Part shown: positions 9,563 through 19,275 of the stretch, one piece after another
How positions within the stretch are numbered: position 1 is the stretch's first letter
How the letters are laid out: every line of letters starts with the position of its first letter
DNA from: CBDEGU01 sp965238045
GTDB lineage: Bacteria; Acidobacteriota; Terriglobia; Bryobacterales; UBA6623
Assembly (NCBI GenBank): GCA_965238045.1
Contig: CBDEGU010000012.1
Span: 124,001-188,000, forward strand
Direction of reading: 5' to 3'
DNA: 64,000 nt
The notes under the pieces: generated by a model
Seen by the model: the letters and a program-made list of their open reading frames with translations, nothing else
Told to the model about the DNA's origin: nothing
The model's database searches: none
Translations under genes and position numbers: made by a program

Positions 9563-9760
9563 TTAGTTGTCGCTCTCCGGCAGGCCCCTGGGCTCGCCGC
9601 CAACGGCGAAATGCGACGGGTGAACCTCGCGCACGATGACCCGAACCTGCTCGGGTTTTACATCCAACGAACGAACCGTGGCGGCGGTGACTTCCTTAAT
9701 AAGAGACAGCTTCTTCTCGTAGCCGCGGCCGCCGAGAAGTGTGATGTCGATAATGGGCAT
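9563..9760 (-). CDS. 4-oxalocrotonate tautomerase-family small protein
   Basis: A 65-residue protein beginning MPIIDITLLGGR. Proline 2, exposed after Met removal, is the catalytic base of the tautomerase superfamily. The helix (EKKLSLIKEVTAATVRSL) and second strand (EQVRVIVREV) fit the beta-alpha-beta fold, and the length is typical of hexameric 4-OT. The family interconverts enol and keto acids in aromatic catabolism. It lies 42 bp downstream of a Tat-exported barrel protein on the same strand. The substrate is unknown. Confidence 0.75.
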   Translation of the reverse strand: MPIIDITLLGGRGYEKKLSLIKEVTAATVRSLDVKPEQVRVIVREVHPSHFAVGGEPRGLPESDN

Positions 9761-9802
9761 GGGATGAATTCTAGCACGGGCGACTCGCCGGACTCCGTAT
9801 CC

Positions 9803-11389
9803 TCAAGCCCGCGGCGACGAGGGGTAGGGGCCGTACTCGACGCGAACTTCACACTCTTCGACCGAGATGCCGCCCTCGAGCCTGGGCGGGCGTGCATCGA
9901 GAGAAATCTCCAGAAGATTGCTTCCCCGGACGGGTCTCACATCGGTGAGATGAAACTCCAGCCATTGACCGCGATAGGGCGCGATCGAACCCCCGAACGT
10001 GCGCAGGCAAGTCTCGCCGGCGAGAGATTTCCCGTTCAGCAGAATCGTCAGCTTGTCCGCGCTCACCACATTGTCTAGCCGAAGTTTCAGCGTAACCTGA
10101 CGGACTCTGCGCTTCGAGCGCTCAAGGTCATCGGCGAAATCGAACGGCACCCGGTAGCGTATCTGGCTGTCCGCCGAGGGAATCTTGATCGGCAGAATCG
10201 CGTCGTACCCCAGCTCGACGGCACGCTCGGAGCGGTGCCGCTGAACATAGCGCTTCGAGCGCTCCACAATCAGATCCTTGTCTCCGAGTTCCGACAGAAT
10301 TTGGCGCTGCGGCGGGCCAAGCGGCCAGGAAAGAAACCAGGCGTAGAGCCCGTCCACGCCACGCGCCCAATAGTTGGCCGCGGCCGCGCGCACGACTTCG
10401 GGTTCGGCATAAATCCGAACCGCCGATCCGGTGGCTTCATCCTGGGCGTAGGGTTGAATCATCCCGTATACAGGCACATCGTGCTCGTGGGCGGCGCGGA
10501 TGAGCCAATCGATCGGCATGTTGGGATCAAGAGTAAAGTCGAGATAGAGCAGCGGCACGAGGTAATCCACCAGGCCCTTGCTCAGCCAGGTTCGCACATC
10601 GAGACCGTTGTCGCGGCACATTTTTTCCGTGGGATAGACCCGTGCGCCGATCGCGGCCGGCCTGCCGGAGCGGCCCTTGGCGAATGCCGAAATCTCGCGC
10701 ACATATTCGGTCAGCACCGGCGTGAATTCCGCCGCGTCCTCGGGACGCAACAAAGGGGGCATGCCGCCGGGCGCGGCCGCGAAGTCGAGTTCCACTCCTT
10801 CGGTTTCGTAATCGGTCATCAGCTCCTTGAGCACTTCGAACTGATGATCGCGAACTTCCTTGTGGGCCAGACCTCGCCCGTCAGGAACCTGATAGGCGGG
10901 ATCCATTCCTCCGTAGGCCGACATGCGGAGACTGGCGAAGAAGTCCATGCCTTTCGAGTGCGCCCGGTCGATAAGGACTTTGAGCGGGTCGTGCCCCTGG
11001 GCCGCCAGGCTCTGCATGTTCTCCCAGATGCGCCAATAGGCCGCCATCTCAAACGGCTGGATGTCGGCGCCGAACTGCAGGCCAACCTTCGAGGGATAAA
11101 ACAGGCCGTCGCTGCGCGCCACGCCGTAGACGAAGGTATCGATGGAAGTGCCTGCGACCTCGTCGATCGGGCTCCAGGCGTCGGCCAGGCTCATCGGCGG
11201 TTCGTAGACGAACAGATAGTAGTGACGGGCGTCGTTGAAGTAGATCGTGCGGCGCTTGCGCTTCTCCCGAGATGAGTCGGCGGAGCCGGCCGGCACGGCT
11301 GCCGCGGCCCCTGCACCGGTCACCCCTGCACCGGTCACCCCGGCCAGAGCCGCGGTTCGCTGTACGAAATTCCGGCGTGTCATCGCCAT
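9803..11389 (-). CDS. Tat-exported TIM-barrel protein, glycosidase-like
   Basis: A 528-residue protein. The leader MAMTRRNFVQRTAALAG is a twin-arginine signal, and a 15-bp duplication in it gives the repeated GVTGAG. The body (about 45-400) resembles glycoside-hydrolase-like family 10 barrels: TIYFNDARHYY, LKVLIDRAHSKGMDFFASLR, EGVELDFAAAPGGMPP and YLVPLLYLDF. The C-terminal 110 residues look like a beta-sandwich (LRLDNVVSADKLTILLNGK). A carbohydrate-active role is inferred; catalytic residues were not assigned with confidence. The neighbouring Gfo/Idh-type oxidoreductase is also exported and on the same strand. Confidence 0.6.
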   Translation of the reverse strand: MAMTRRNFVQRTAALAGVTGAGVTGAGAAAAVPAGSADSSREKRKRRTIYFNDARHYYLFVYEPPMSLADAWSPIDEVAGTSIDTFVYGVARSDGLFYPSKVGLQFGADIQPFEMAAYWRIWENMQSLAAQGHDPLKVLIDRAHSKGMDFFASLRMSAYGGMDPAYQVPDGRGLAHKEVRDHQFEVLKELMTDYETEGVELDFAAAPGGMPPLLRPEDAAEFTPVLTEYVREISAFAKGRSGRPAAIGARVYPTEKMCRDNGLDVRTWLSKGLVDYLVPLLYLDFTLDPNMPIDWLIRAAHEHDVPVYGMIQPYAQDEATGSAVRIYAEPEVVRAAAANYWARGVDGLYAWFLSWPLGPPQRQILSELGDKDLIVERSKRYVQRHRSERAVELGYDAILPIKIPSADSQIRYRVPFDFADDLERSKRRVRQVTLKLRLDNVVSADKLTILLNGKSLAGETCLRTFGGSIAPYRGQWLEFHLTDVRPVRGSNLLEISLDARPPRLEGGISVEECEVRVEYGPYPSSPRA

Positions 11390-11458
11390 CAGTGCCTCCT
11401 CGAATGTACGCAGGTCCGTTGGTCCCGCCCGGCGTTTCCCTATTCAGTCCTAGTGTTC

Positions 11459-12658
11459 CTAGAGCTTCTTTCCCGCCGCGTCCGCCCCGCTCTGCGGCTT
11501 GCCCGTCTCGTCGCCCCCGAGCCAGCGATACGGACGCGGATAGAGCAGGAGTGAACGATCTTTCAGCGGCAATGTGACGGGCTGGTTGCCGAGCTGCGCC
11601 GACAACTTCGAGGCAATCGCAATCTCGAGAGCTTGCCGCAGATCATGGCCGGACACAAAGAGCGGACTGCCCGACGCCACGGCGTCGACGAACGAGCGTA
11701 TCGAGGCGACAAGGTAATTGTCAGTCGGCCGCAGCACCGGGTGGTCGAGCACGCTTTGCCAGGGGAAGGCCGGGTAGTCGGGGTCGATTTCGCGGCGGGC
11801 GCCGCTGGCATCGTTGCCCCGGAATACTTGAGGCGGTCCCCAGTCCCAGCGAACCAGCGTGTCGCGGGTCCACACATCGACTCCTCGCCCGGGGGTCTCT
11901 TTTCCGAACACCAGCACCTCGAGACCGGAACGCATCTTGAAAAGGCCGTTGATCTCGAGTCCTTCGTCGGTGTCGCTCCGCAAAGCCTCGGGCGGGTTTC
12001 CCCAGGCCATGACCTCCGAGACTTCCGAGCCGGTGAGCAGCCGCAGCACGGAACAATGCTGGCAGCCACCACCCGAAATCTCACCGCCGAAGCGGTGAAC
12101 CGCCGCGCCACGAAGGGCGCCGTACTCGCCCGATTGCAGGCGCGAAGCGGCCTGCTGTACCTCCCACATGGCCCTCTGCAGGTTGCCGCCGGCGAAGACG
12201 ATGTTTCGCTTCTCGCAGGCTTCGACCATGGCATCGGCGTCGGAGAGCCGCGCGGCGATGGGCTTGTCGGTCGATACTCCCTTGACGCCAGCTTCAGCGC
12301 TGGCGATGACGGCCTCTTTCATGAACTTCGTGGGAGTGATCACGGCGACGATGTCGGGCACGACTTCGCGCAGCATCGCATGAACGTCCTTGTAGAGGGC
12401 CCGAATCTTAAAACGCTCCCCGACGACCTTGCGCCGCTCATCGTTCCATTCGGCGATGGCGACGAGTTCGGTATCGGGCAAGGCTTGATACACCTCGGCG
12501 AAATACTGCCCCATGCGCCCACAGCCGACGATGCCCACTCGAAGCCGCTCACGGCGGGCCGCCTCGTCCGGCGTGGCCAGACGGGCCGCCATCGAGATCG
12601 CCGGACGCAAGGCCGTAGCCGCCGCCATCGAATGCAACAGAAATCGTCGTCTCTCCAT
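11459..12658 (-). CDS. Gfo/Idh/MocA-family oxidoreductase, Tat-exported
   Basis: ATG 12658 follows an AGGAGAGG ribosome binding site and gives MERRRFLLHSMAAATALRP, a twin-arginine leader; an in-frame ATG six codons upstream is less well placed. The Rossmann motif VGIVGCGRMGQYFAEVYQ binds NAD(P), and the family's catalytic region KPIAARLSDAD (Lys-Pro) is present. The 399 residues match the family's length. Periplasmic members of this type, common in Acidobacteriota and Planctomycetota, oxidise sugars or derivatives with a tightly bound cofactor. The precise substrate is unknown. Confidence 0.83.
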   Translation of the reverse strand: MERRRFLLHSMAAATALRPAISMAARLATPDEAARRERLRVGIVGCGRMGQYFAEVYQALPDTELVAIAEWNDERRKVVGERFKIRALYKDVHAMLREVVPDIVAVITPTKFMKEAVIASAEAGVKGVSTDKPIAARLSDADAMVEACEKRNIVFAGGNLQRAMWEVQQAASRLQSGEYGALRGAAVHRFGGEISGGGCQHCSVLRLLTGSEVSEVMAWGNPPEALRSDTDEGLEINGLFKMRSGLEVLVFGKETPGRGVDVWTRDTLVRWDWGPPQVFRGNDASGARREIDPDYPAFPWQSVLDHPVLRPTDNYLVASIRSFVDAVASGSPLFVSGHDLRQALEIAIASKLSAQLGNQPVTLPLKDRSLLLYPRPYRWLGGDETGKPQSGADAAGKKL

Positions 12659-12759
12659 GGTCCTCTCCTTCTTCACCAGCCGCCGGGCGGCGACCCGCCA
12701 CTCCGCACCTATCTTACACGTCTCGCAAGCACCGGGGGAACAGCTTTTTTAGCTCGCTT

Positions 12760-12921
12760 TTCTCACCACGTGGCGAAGCGAAGTGCGTGAGAGGCCCGTC
12801 AGTACGAGGCGCGCGTCGCTTGACGAGCGCAGGCGTACTTGACAGTACGTTGAGCACGGCGAGCAAGCGCAACGAAGTAATGGCGGGCCTATCACGTGCT
12901 TCGGTCGCCAGGTGGCGAGAA
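12760..12921. repeat. 162-bp inverted-repeat element (MITE-like)
   Basis: The 401-bp gap between the oxidoreductase and the RND permease holds no convincing gene. It contains a large imperfect palindrome: the left arm 12760-12798 (starting TTCTCACCACGTGGCGA) matches the reverse complement of the right arm 12884-12921 at roughly 32 of 39 positions. The 85-bp core carries further small dyads around GTACTTGACAGTAC. The structure suggests a miniature inverted-repeat element or a REP-like palindrome. No flanking duplication was identified. Confidence 0.6.
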
Positions 12922-13059
12922 ATGCGGGCTTAGTGCACCCCTTACTGGCCCGTGGTGTTTCCGCCGAGAGGGAAACCATCTGCTGGAGGTGCGCCAAGGC
13001 CACCGGCTGGAACAGGCACTGCCGGCAAGCCAGCCGACCGATCCTCGCGAAGAAGCCGC

Positions 13060-16000
13060 TTACTCAGACTCAGCCGGTTCGACTTCCCCGGCGTAACCGG
13101 TGAGCCGCACGAAGGTCCGGCTGAGGCCGGCCTTGGCGGACAGGAACAGAGAGAACAGCGCCGGTACCAGAAGCAGAGTAAACACCGTCGAGACCAGCAG
13201 GCCGCCGACGACGACGCTGCCGATGCCCCGGTAAAGCTCCGAGCCCGCACCTGGATAGAGCACCAGAGGCATCATGCCGCACACGCTGGTGAGAACGCTC
13301 ATGAAGATGGGGCGAATGCGGTTGCGAGCCGATTCGCGGATCGCCTCGCGAGGCCCCATGCCCTCATGCCGGATGTGATTGAGTGCCTGGTGGACGAGCA
13401 AGATCGCATTGTTCACCACGGTGCCAACGAGGATGAAGAAGCCCAGCATGGTCAGCACGTCGAGCGCCTGGTATGAGATGTAGTTGACCAGCTTCAATCC
13501 CAGCAGACCTCCGAAACCAGCGAGGGGAACACTGAACAGAATCACCAGCGGATAACCGAAGCTCTGGAACAGCGCGGCCATCAGCAAGTAGGTGATAACG
13601 AGGGCAAAGAGCAGGTTCAGTCCCAGCGCCTCCCAAGTCTGAGTGAGCTTGTCGGCCGAACCGCGAGGAATGACGCGGTAGGCTCCGCCCAGCTCTCCTT
13701 CCAGTGTCAGCGGCTGAATCACCTTCTCTTCAATGTCAAGCATCAGACGCTGCAGGGGAATGCCTTGCGGCGGGGTGACGCGAACCGTACTCGCGCGCTG
13801 GCGCTCGCGGTGGGCGATCGACACGGGAGCGGTGGTCAGCTCGATCGACGCGATCGTATCGAGCGTCACGAGTTGCCCGTCCCGCGCGGCGATCGGCAAC
13901 CTGCCGACATCCTGAGTACGGTGTCGCCAGCCCTCGTCGGCGATCAGTTTGAGATCGATTCGCTTGCCGAGCCACTGATAGTCTGACACCTTGGCCCCGT
14001 CGACCAGAGCGTTGACCGACACGCCCAGATCACGGCTGCTGATCCCAAGCTGTGAGGCGCGAAGCCGGTTGGGTATGATGCGCAATTCCGGTTTGCCGCG
14101 ATCAATGCCACCCAGCGGGCGAGCCTGCGCCTCGGGAACTTCGGCCTGTAGTCTGGCTAGCACAAGTGCCCCCAGCTCTTGCAGCCTCTCAAAGTCGGGT
14201 CCGACAATGTCTAGATCCACCGAGCCGCCGCTGGGCCCTCTCTCGAACAAGCTGCCCTGCCGGAACCCTCCAATCACACCTGGGATCTTCGCCGTGGCCC
14301 GTTGCAGGAGCGGAATGAGCTCCCGCACCCGAAGAGGATCGTTGGCCCTGGCGCCGAAGAACGCACCCGAGCCGCGAGCGACGAAGAACCGCCCGAGCAC
14401 TCCGCCGCCGGGGCAGTCCAGGTCTTCCGCCGTGCAGCCTTCCAGTTTCTTGAACTCCTCGTCGTAATAGCCGTGAAGAGCCTCAATCGACTCAATGCTG
14501 TAATTCGAGGGCACCGAGACATTGCCGATTACGAAATTGGCGTTTCCGGCGGGGAGGTACTCGAGTTCCGGCATCAGCCAGACCGACCCGGCAACCGACG
14601 CGATGGTCAGAACAGCGACAATCGCGACGCGGCGCAGGGTCCCTCCGCAAATCCAATAGACCAGGTCGGCGGTCCAGCCGGTGAAGCGCGACCCGGTCGG
14701 CGTTGCGGAATCGCCGCCGGTGGTGGTTCCCGTCCTGCTGAATTTCAGCAGCTTGGCCGAGAGCGCCGGAATGACGGTGATGGCGACCAGCATGCTCAAC
14801 GAGACCGAGGCGCTGATGGCAATCGCGATGTCGCGAAATAGCTGGCCCGTCTCCTGTTCGATAAACAATACGGGAAGAAACACCGCCACGGTTGTCAGCG
14901 TGCTGGCCAGGATCGCGCCCCAGACTTCCGACGCCCCCTCCCGAGCGGCCTTCGCCGCCCGCTTGCCCATCTGACGGTGGCGATAGATGTTCTCTAAAGC
15001 GACGATCGAATTGTCCACCACCATGCCGATCGCGAAGGCGATGCCCGCCAGGCTAATCACGTTGAGCGACCGGCCGGCCAGGTGCATCACCAAGAACGTA
15101 CCGATGACACTGATCGGGATCGCCACGGCGATCACCAGAGTGCTCATCACGCTTCGCAGAAACAGCAGCAATACCAAGATTGCCAAACCCGAACCGATGC
15201 AGGCGCTGCTGGTAAGCAAGTCGATCGCGCTGTCGATATAGTCTGTCGAATCGGTCATCTGGGCCAGATGCATTCCCTGCGGATTGAGGATCTGAGCGTT
15301 GAGCCCGCGGACCGCCTCCTTGACGCCGGCCATCACCTCCATCAAATTGGCGCCCGGAGCTTTCGCGGCGTTGACAAAAATCACCGCCGTGACATGATCG
15401 GTGCCCCCAAAACCCTGACCTCGATTTTTTTCGAATCCCAGGCGTGCAAATCCGATGTCTCTCGCGAAGATGGGGATGTCGTTCTGGTAGGCGATAACGA
15501 CCTGCTCGATATCCTCCGGCGCGCCGTATTCGCCTGTCGTGCGCACGGTGTAGTTGACTTTGCCTTCATCAAAGTCTCCGCCGCTGACGCTGGAGTTCTC
15601 GGCGGCGAGGGCGCCGGCGACCTGCGCGATCGTGAGTTTCCTGGTAGCCAGCTTGGCTGGGTCGGCATAGAAATGCATCTCATGCCGCCGGCCGCCAAAC
15701 GCGTTTGTCGTCGATACGCCCGGCACCCGCTCAAGCACGGGAGCGACTACATCGTCGAGAAAATCCCGCTTGTATGCGATGGGCTCGTTGGCGGCCTCCG
15801 GGTCAAGATATCCGAGAGCGAACCAGGCAATCGCCGAGTCCTCCGTGCTGGCAGCGCGAATGCGCGGCTTGAGGGCGTCGTCGGGATACCGCTGCACTTG
15901 CTGCAGCCGGTTCGATACGTCGAGCAACGCCGTATCGATATCGGTGCCTACCTTGAAGGTAAGGTTGAGCCGAGCCCGGCCGTAGGAACTCGTACTACTG

Positions 16001-16239
16001 AGTTGATCGAGTCCCTCCAGGCTCTTAAGCTGTTCTTCCTGCTCCTGAACAATCTGGCGCTCTATCTCGGCGGGCAGCGCTCCCGGCCAGTTGGTTTGCA
16101 CGCGGATTTCCGGCTTCTCCACTGTGGGAATGAGCTGAATCGGGATTTGCCACAGAGAAATTCCGCCGAACAGCGCCACCAAAAGCACGCCCACCGCCGT
16201 GGATACCGGATAGCGAATCGCATCATCAACGAGTTTCAT
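13060..16239 (-). CDS. RND efflux transporter permease, HAE1/AcrB type
   Basis: A 1059-residue inner-membrane pump of normal length. It starts MKLVDDAIRYPVSTAVGVLL (first helix) and has the porter-domain signature NWPGALPAEIERQIVQEQE, then helices around 340-560 including GMVVDNSIVALENIYRH (intramembrane acidic relay) and around 880-1050. It uses the proton gradient to expel substrates through an outer-membrane channel. The start overlaps the adaptor stop by 4 bp (ATGA), so the two are one operon. No TolC-like channel gene is adjacent. Hydrophobic-compound efflux is likelier than metal efflux, but this is inference. Confidence 0.92.
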   Translation of the reverse strand: MKLVDDAIRYPVSTAVGVLLVALFGGISLWQIPIQLIPTVEKPEIRVQTNWPGALPAEIERQIVQEQEEQLKSLEGLDQLSSTSSYGRARLNLTFKVGTDIDTALLDVSNRLQQVQRYPDDALKPRIRAASTEDSAIAWFALGYLDPEAANEPIAYKRDFLDDVVAPVLERVPGVSTTNAFGGRRHEMHFYADPAKLATRKLTIAQVAGALAAENSSVSGGDFDEGKVNYTVRTTGEYGAPEDIEQVVIAYQNDIPIFARDIGFARLGFEKNRGQGFGGTDHVTAVIFVNAAKAPGANLMEVMAGVKEAVRGLNAQILNPQGMHLAQMTDSTDYIDSAIDLLTSSACIGSGLAILVLLLFLRSVMSTLVIAVAIPISVIGTFLVMHLAGRSLNVISLAGIAFAIGMVVDNSIVALENIYRHRQMGKRAAKAAREGASEVWGAILASTLTTVAVFLPVLFIEQETGQLFRDIAIAISASVSLSMLVAITVIPALSAKLLKFSRTGTTTGGDSATPTGSRFTGWTADLVYWICGGTLRRVAIVAVLTIASVAGSVWLMPELEYLPAGNANFVIGNVSVPSNYSIESIEALHGYYDEEFKKLEGCTAEDLDCPGGGVLGRFFVARGSGAFFGARANDPLRVRELIPLLQRATAKIPGVIGGFRQGSLFERGPSGGSVDLDIVGPDFERLQELGALVLARLQAEVPEAQARPLGGIDRGKPELRIIPNRLRASQLGISSRDLGVSVNALVDGAKVSDYQWLGKRIDLKLIADEGWRHRTQDVGRLPIAARDGQLVTLDTIASIELTTAPVSIAHRERQRASTVRVTPPQGIPLQRLMLDIEEKVIQPLTLEGELGGAYRVIPRGSADKLTQTWEALGLNLLFALVITYLLMAALFQSFGYPLVILFSVPLAGFGGLLGLKLVNYISYQALDVLTMLGFFILVGTVVNNAILLVHQALNHIRHEGMGPREAIRESARNRIRPIFMSVLTSVCGMMPLVLYPGAGSELYRGIGSVVVGGLLVSTVFTLLLVPALFSLFLSAKAGLSRTFVRLTGYAGEVEPAESE

Positions 16240-17375
16240 GGCAATGGATAATCCTGATGCTCGGCCGTCACGCTCTGCCCAGCCCTGAGCCGCTCATTGC
16301 CGCGCGTCACGACGGTGTCGCCCGGCTCAATCGCGCCCAGCACTTCACTCCAGGCTCCGGTCCCCTCGCCGAGCCGCACCGGCACCGGGGACACTGTTTG
16401 ATCCTCCCCCACCACGAAGACTACCCAGCCCCGGTCCTGCTCGACGAGGGCGTCCTTGGGCACGATCGTCACGCGGCGCGGCCTCGCCGGGGCGAAGCTG
16501 ACCGAGGCCACCATGCCGGCGCGAATGCTTCCGTTGCGGGACGGAATCGCGATCTTCACGGGAAAAGTGCGCGCTTTAGGATCGGCTTCCGGAGAGAGAG
16601 CGGTGACCGTTCCCCGCAACGTTGTCTGGCGCAGGGCCTCAATGCGGACGCGGGCCGGCTGGCCCAGCCGAATCTTGTGAAGATGAATGCCGGGAACATC
16701 GACGCGGACCTCAATGTCGGAAACTCCCACGACTTCGATCAACGGATCGCCGACCTTGACCCACTGACCGATCTCGGTCAGCTTTTGCGTGACCACGCCC
16801 CCAAAGGGCGCCCGGATCACGCTTTGCTCGATGGCCAGATCGACTTCGGCCATCATGGCCCGCAGAGACTGAGTTCGCGCGTGCAGAGCTTCGCGCTCAA
16901 AGCGCGAACCGTCGAGTTGTTCCTGACTAATCAGACTGGCGCCGAACAACTCCAGAGCTCGCGCCAGGTTCGAGTTCGCCTCGTGGAGCCGCGCTTCCGA
17001 CTCCACGATCTGAGCACGCAGGGTCGCCCGCCGCGCCTGAGCCGAATCGGTATCCAGACGCGCGAGGATCTTGCCGTCTTCCACCGAGTCGCCATCCCGC
17101 ACCAGCAACTCTTTCACCAGACCGGCGACGGGCGAGGCCACGCGTGTCTTGCGCAACGGTTCGACCGAGCCGGGCAGCTCCATCGCCGAGGTGACCTGAT
17201 GCGTCCTCGCCGGCGTCGTGAATACGAGAGCTGCCGCGGCGGGCCCCTGCGCCCGCCCCTCGGGGGCCGCCAACAGAACGAACGCCAAGCCCAAAAAAAG
17301 CACCCTAGTCTTGCCGCGGCAGCCCCGAGGAACCAGAGAGACAAGCCGGCGCCTGGAGCTTGATTGCTCGCCCAT
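16236..17375 (-). CDS. RND efflux periplasmic adaptor (membrane fusion protein)
   Basis: ATG 17375 gives MGEQSSSRRRLVSLVPRGC and then a hydrophobic export segment; longer starts are possible. Adaptor domains in order: barrel/lipoyl half TRVASPVAGLVKELLVRDGD, alpha-hairpin (about 110-170, LRAQIVESEARLHEANSNLA), lipoyl return IRAPFGGVVTQKLTEIGQWV, beta-barrel RVDVPGIHLHKIRLGQPARV and membrane-proximal domain with GDTVVTRGNERLRAGQ. It bridges the permease to an outer-membrane channel. First gene of the two-gene operon. Confidence 0.9.
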   Translation of the reverse strand: MGEQSSSRRRLVSLVPRGCRGKTRVLFLGLAFVLLAAPEGRAQGPAAAALVFTTPARTHQVTSAMELPGSVEPLRKTRVASPVAGLVKELLVRDGDSVEDGKILARLDTDSAQARRATLRAQIVESEARLHEANSNLARALELFGASLISQEQLDGSRFEREALHARTQSLRAMMAEVDLAIEQSVIRAPFGGVVTQKLTEIGQWVKVGDPLIEVVGVSDIEVRVDVPGIHLHKIRLGQPARVRIEALRQTTLRGTVTALSPEADPKARTFPVKIAIPSRNGSIRAGMVASVSFAPARPRRVTIVPKDALVEQDRGWVVFVVGEDQTVSPVPVRLGEGTGAWSEVLGAIEPGDTVVTRGNERLRAGQSVTAEHQDYPLP

Positions 17376-17538
17376 GTCAGTCAGCACCTTTGTATTGTAA
17401 GCCGTTGGCGGGCCGCCCCTCCCCAACACAGGCCACGTGTGTGGCCAGCCCGGCAGGGATGCCTCTCGCGCCCGAGGCGGGCGCCAACCGCGGATTTCCA
17501 GTCCAGTGCAAGTCCCCGCTCGCCGGTGGATTTTCTAT

Positions 17539-18558
17539 TCAAGCCGATTCCAGGAACCGCGCGAGTTCATCACGGCGGAAAACGGGCAGTTCGTCGGCAC
17601 GCCCGGCATCGTTCCAGAGCCGGCCTTCCCCGGCGGGAACCATCTCGCCGATCTGCACGGCCTGAATTTCAAGCGAAGCGAGTGTCTCGATTGCCGCCGG
17701 CGCCTCGCCCGGATCAAGAGCGGCTAAAAGCGCTCCCGACGCCAGCAGGCCCAGCGGATCAAGCCCGGCCGCATCACAGATGATGCTGCATTCCGGCAGC
17801 ACCGGAATTGCCGAGCGGTCTAGCCGGACTCCCAACTCCGCCGCTTCGGCCAGCTCATGCACCGCGGTAATGACGCCACCCTCGGTCGGGTCATGCATGG
17901 AGTGAACACGGGCAACCGACCGCAGCGCGCGGGCCGCCGGCAAAACCGAAATTCCCGGCGACTGGATCCAGTCCGACGCCCGGCGAATCACTTCCCGGTC
18001 AACACCCAACTCCACGAGACGCTCCGCATGCTCGCCGGCAAGGATCGCCGTCCCCTCAATGGCAACCCCGCCAACAAGCAGCAAGGCGTCGCCGGCCCGC
18101 GCTCCAGCCGTCCGCACCAGATGCTGGCGCTCGACCGTCCCCAGCAGGCATCCGACCAGAATCGGCCGGTCGATGCCGATCGTGACTTCCGTGTGTCCGC
18201 CAACAAGCGAGACAGAGGCTTTCGCGCAAGCCTCCGTCAGACTGGAGAAGATTCTCCGGACGCTTTCCGGGGCGATGCCTTCCGGCAGCAGCGCCGTCAC
18301 CAGCAGCCAGCGGGGCTCGGCTCCCATGGTCGCAAGGTCATTTCCGTTGACGGCAAGCAGATAGTGTCCGATATCCCCGGTGACGAACGTGATCGGGTCG
18401 GTCTTGACCACGAGCAACTCGTCTCCGCCTGTGTCAAGGACGGCGGCGTCCTCGCCGATCGCGCTTCCGACCACGACCGACGGGTCGTCCGGCGCGGCCC
18501 GCGCAAGCAAGGAACGCAGCAGTTCCGGAGGCAGCTTCCCAGCGGGGAGATTCACCAT
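17539..18558 (-). CDS. AIR synthase-related (HypE/ThiL-like) protein
   Basis: A 339-residue protein of the PurM/HypE/ThiL/SelD superfamily: SAIGEDAAVLDTGGDELLVV, NGNDLATMGAEPRWL, SLVGGHTEVT, GAILAGE-like segment, MHDPTEGGVITAVHELAEAA and the C-terminal glycine-rich SGALLAAL. Superfamily members bind ATP at a dimer interface. Absence of hyp genes and of the HypE C-terminal Cys argues against true HypE. It is divergent from mobA by 67 bp, which may mean a shared regulatory region. The biochemical role is unassigned. Confidence 0.75.
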   Translation of the reverse strand: MVNLPAGKLPPELLRSLLARAAPDDPSVVVGSAIGEDAAVLDTGGDELLVVKTDPITFVTGDIGHYLLAVNGNDLATMGAEPRWLLVTALLPEGIAPESVRRIFSSLTEACAKASVSLVGGHTEVTIGIDRPILVGCLLGTVERQHLVRTAGARAGDALLLVGGVAIEGTAILAGEHAERLVELGVDREVIRRASDWIQSPGISVLPAARALRSVARVHSMHDPTEGGVITAVHELAEAAELGVRLDRSAIPVLPECSIICDAAGLDPLGLLASGALLAALDPGEAPAAIETLASLEIQAVQIGEMVPAGEGRLWNDAGRADELPVFRRDELARFLESA

Positions 18559-18625
18559 GGCGATTGGTCCGGAGATGAGTATAGCGGACCGTATGCGCCG
18601 CTTCCACCCGTGCTACGATCGGCTC

Positions 18626-19231
18626 GTGAAGGACGCAGCCGGGTACATCCTGGTGGGAGGCCGGAGTTCCCGCCTGGGCCGCGACAAGGCTTTGCTCGAG
18701 CTCGACGGGCAGCCGATCGTACTGCGTCTGGCCGGCGTTCTTGAGCCGCTAACGGACAAGGTGACTCTGGTCGGGCAACCCGAAAAGTATGCCCATCTTG
18801 GCTTGCCCGTCGTGCCGGACCCGGTGGAAGGCTTTGGACCGGTGGCGGGGCTGCTGGCGGCGCTGGGCGAGAGTTCCTCCCGCTGGAATCTGATCGTCGC
18901 CTGCGACCTGCCTCTGCTGACAAGCGAGTTCCTGAAGTTTCTGCTTCGCCGGGCGAAACACTCAGGGCACGACATCATCTTGCCCCTGGGACCGGGCGGC
19001 CTTCCCGAGCCGCTCTGCGGAGTCTACTCCCGAGATTGCCGCGACCAGTTCGATCACGCAGTTCGCTCGGGGATACACAAAGTCACGCGCGCTTTCGGCG
19101 GACTCAGCGTTGGCTATGTCACCCCAAGCGAGTACGCCAGTTTCGATCCATCGGGCCGGCTGCTGACAAACCTTAATTCGCCCGAGGATCTCGGGAAGGT
19201 GGCCGGGCGGCCCCAGGACGCGGGTCCGTAA
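18626..19231 (+). CDS. mobA: Molybdenum cofactor guanylyltransferase MobA
   Basis: GTG 18626 gives VKDAAGYILVGGRSSRLGRD, the expected N-terminus with the nucleotide-binding GGxSxRxGxDK motif; ATG 18593 is an alternative. Also present are the Mg-binding ACDLPLL, GPVAGLLAAL and PEPLCGVY. MobA transfers GMP from GTP to molybdopterin to make Mo-bis-MGD. The 201 residues match the family. The gene is followed within 45 bp by a dispersed hairpin repeat and then an IS, so it marks the left edge of the rearranged region. Confidence 0.88.
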   Translation: MKDAAGYILVGGRSSRLGRDKALLELDGQPIVLRLAGVLEPLTDKVTLVGQPEKYAHLGLPVVPDPVEGFGPVAGLLAALGESSSRWNLIVACDLPLLTSEFLKFLLRRAKHSGHDIILPLGPGGLPEPLCGVYSRDCRDQFDHAVRSGIHKVTRAFGGLSVGYVTPSEYASFDPSGRLLTNLNSPEDLGKVAGRPQDAGP

Positions 19232-19275
19232 CGAGATCAGGGCGGTGGTGGAGGCGAGAGTTCTGGCGAGTTCGT

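Noticed and set aside
17379..17538. Possible riboswitch (GGCCACGTGTGTGGCC dyad near 17431)
   Set aside because: No B12-box or other conserved riboswitch core could be matched, and the position relative to gene starts is wrong.
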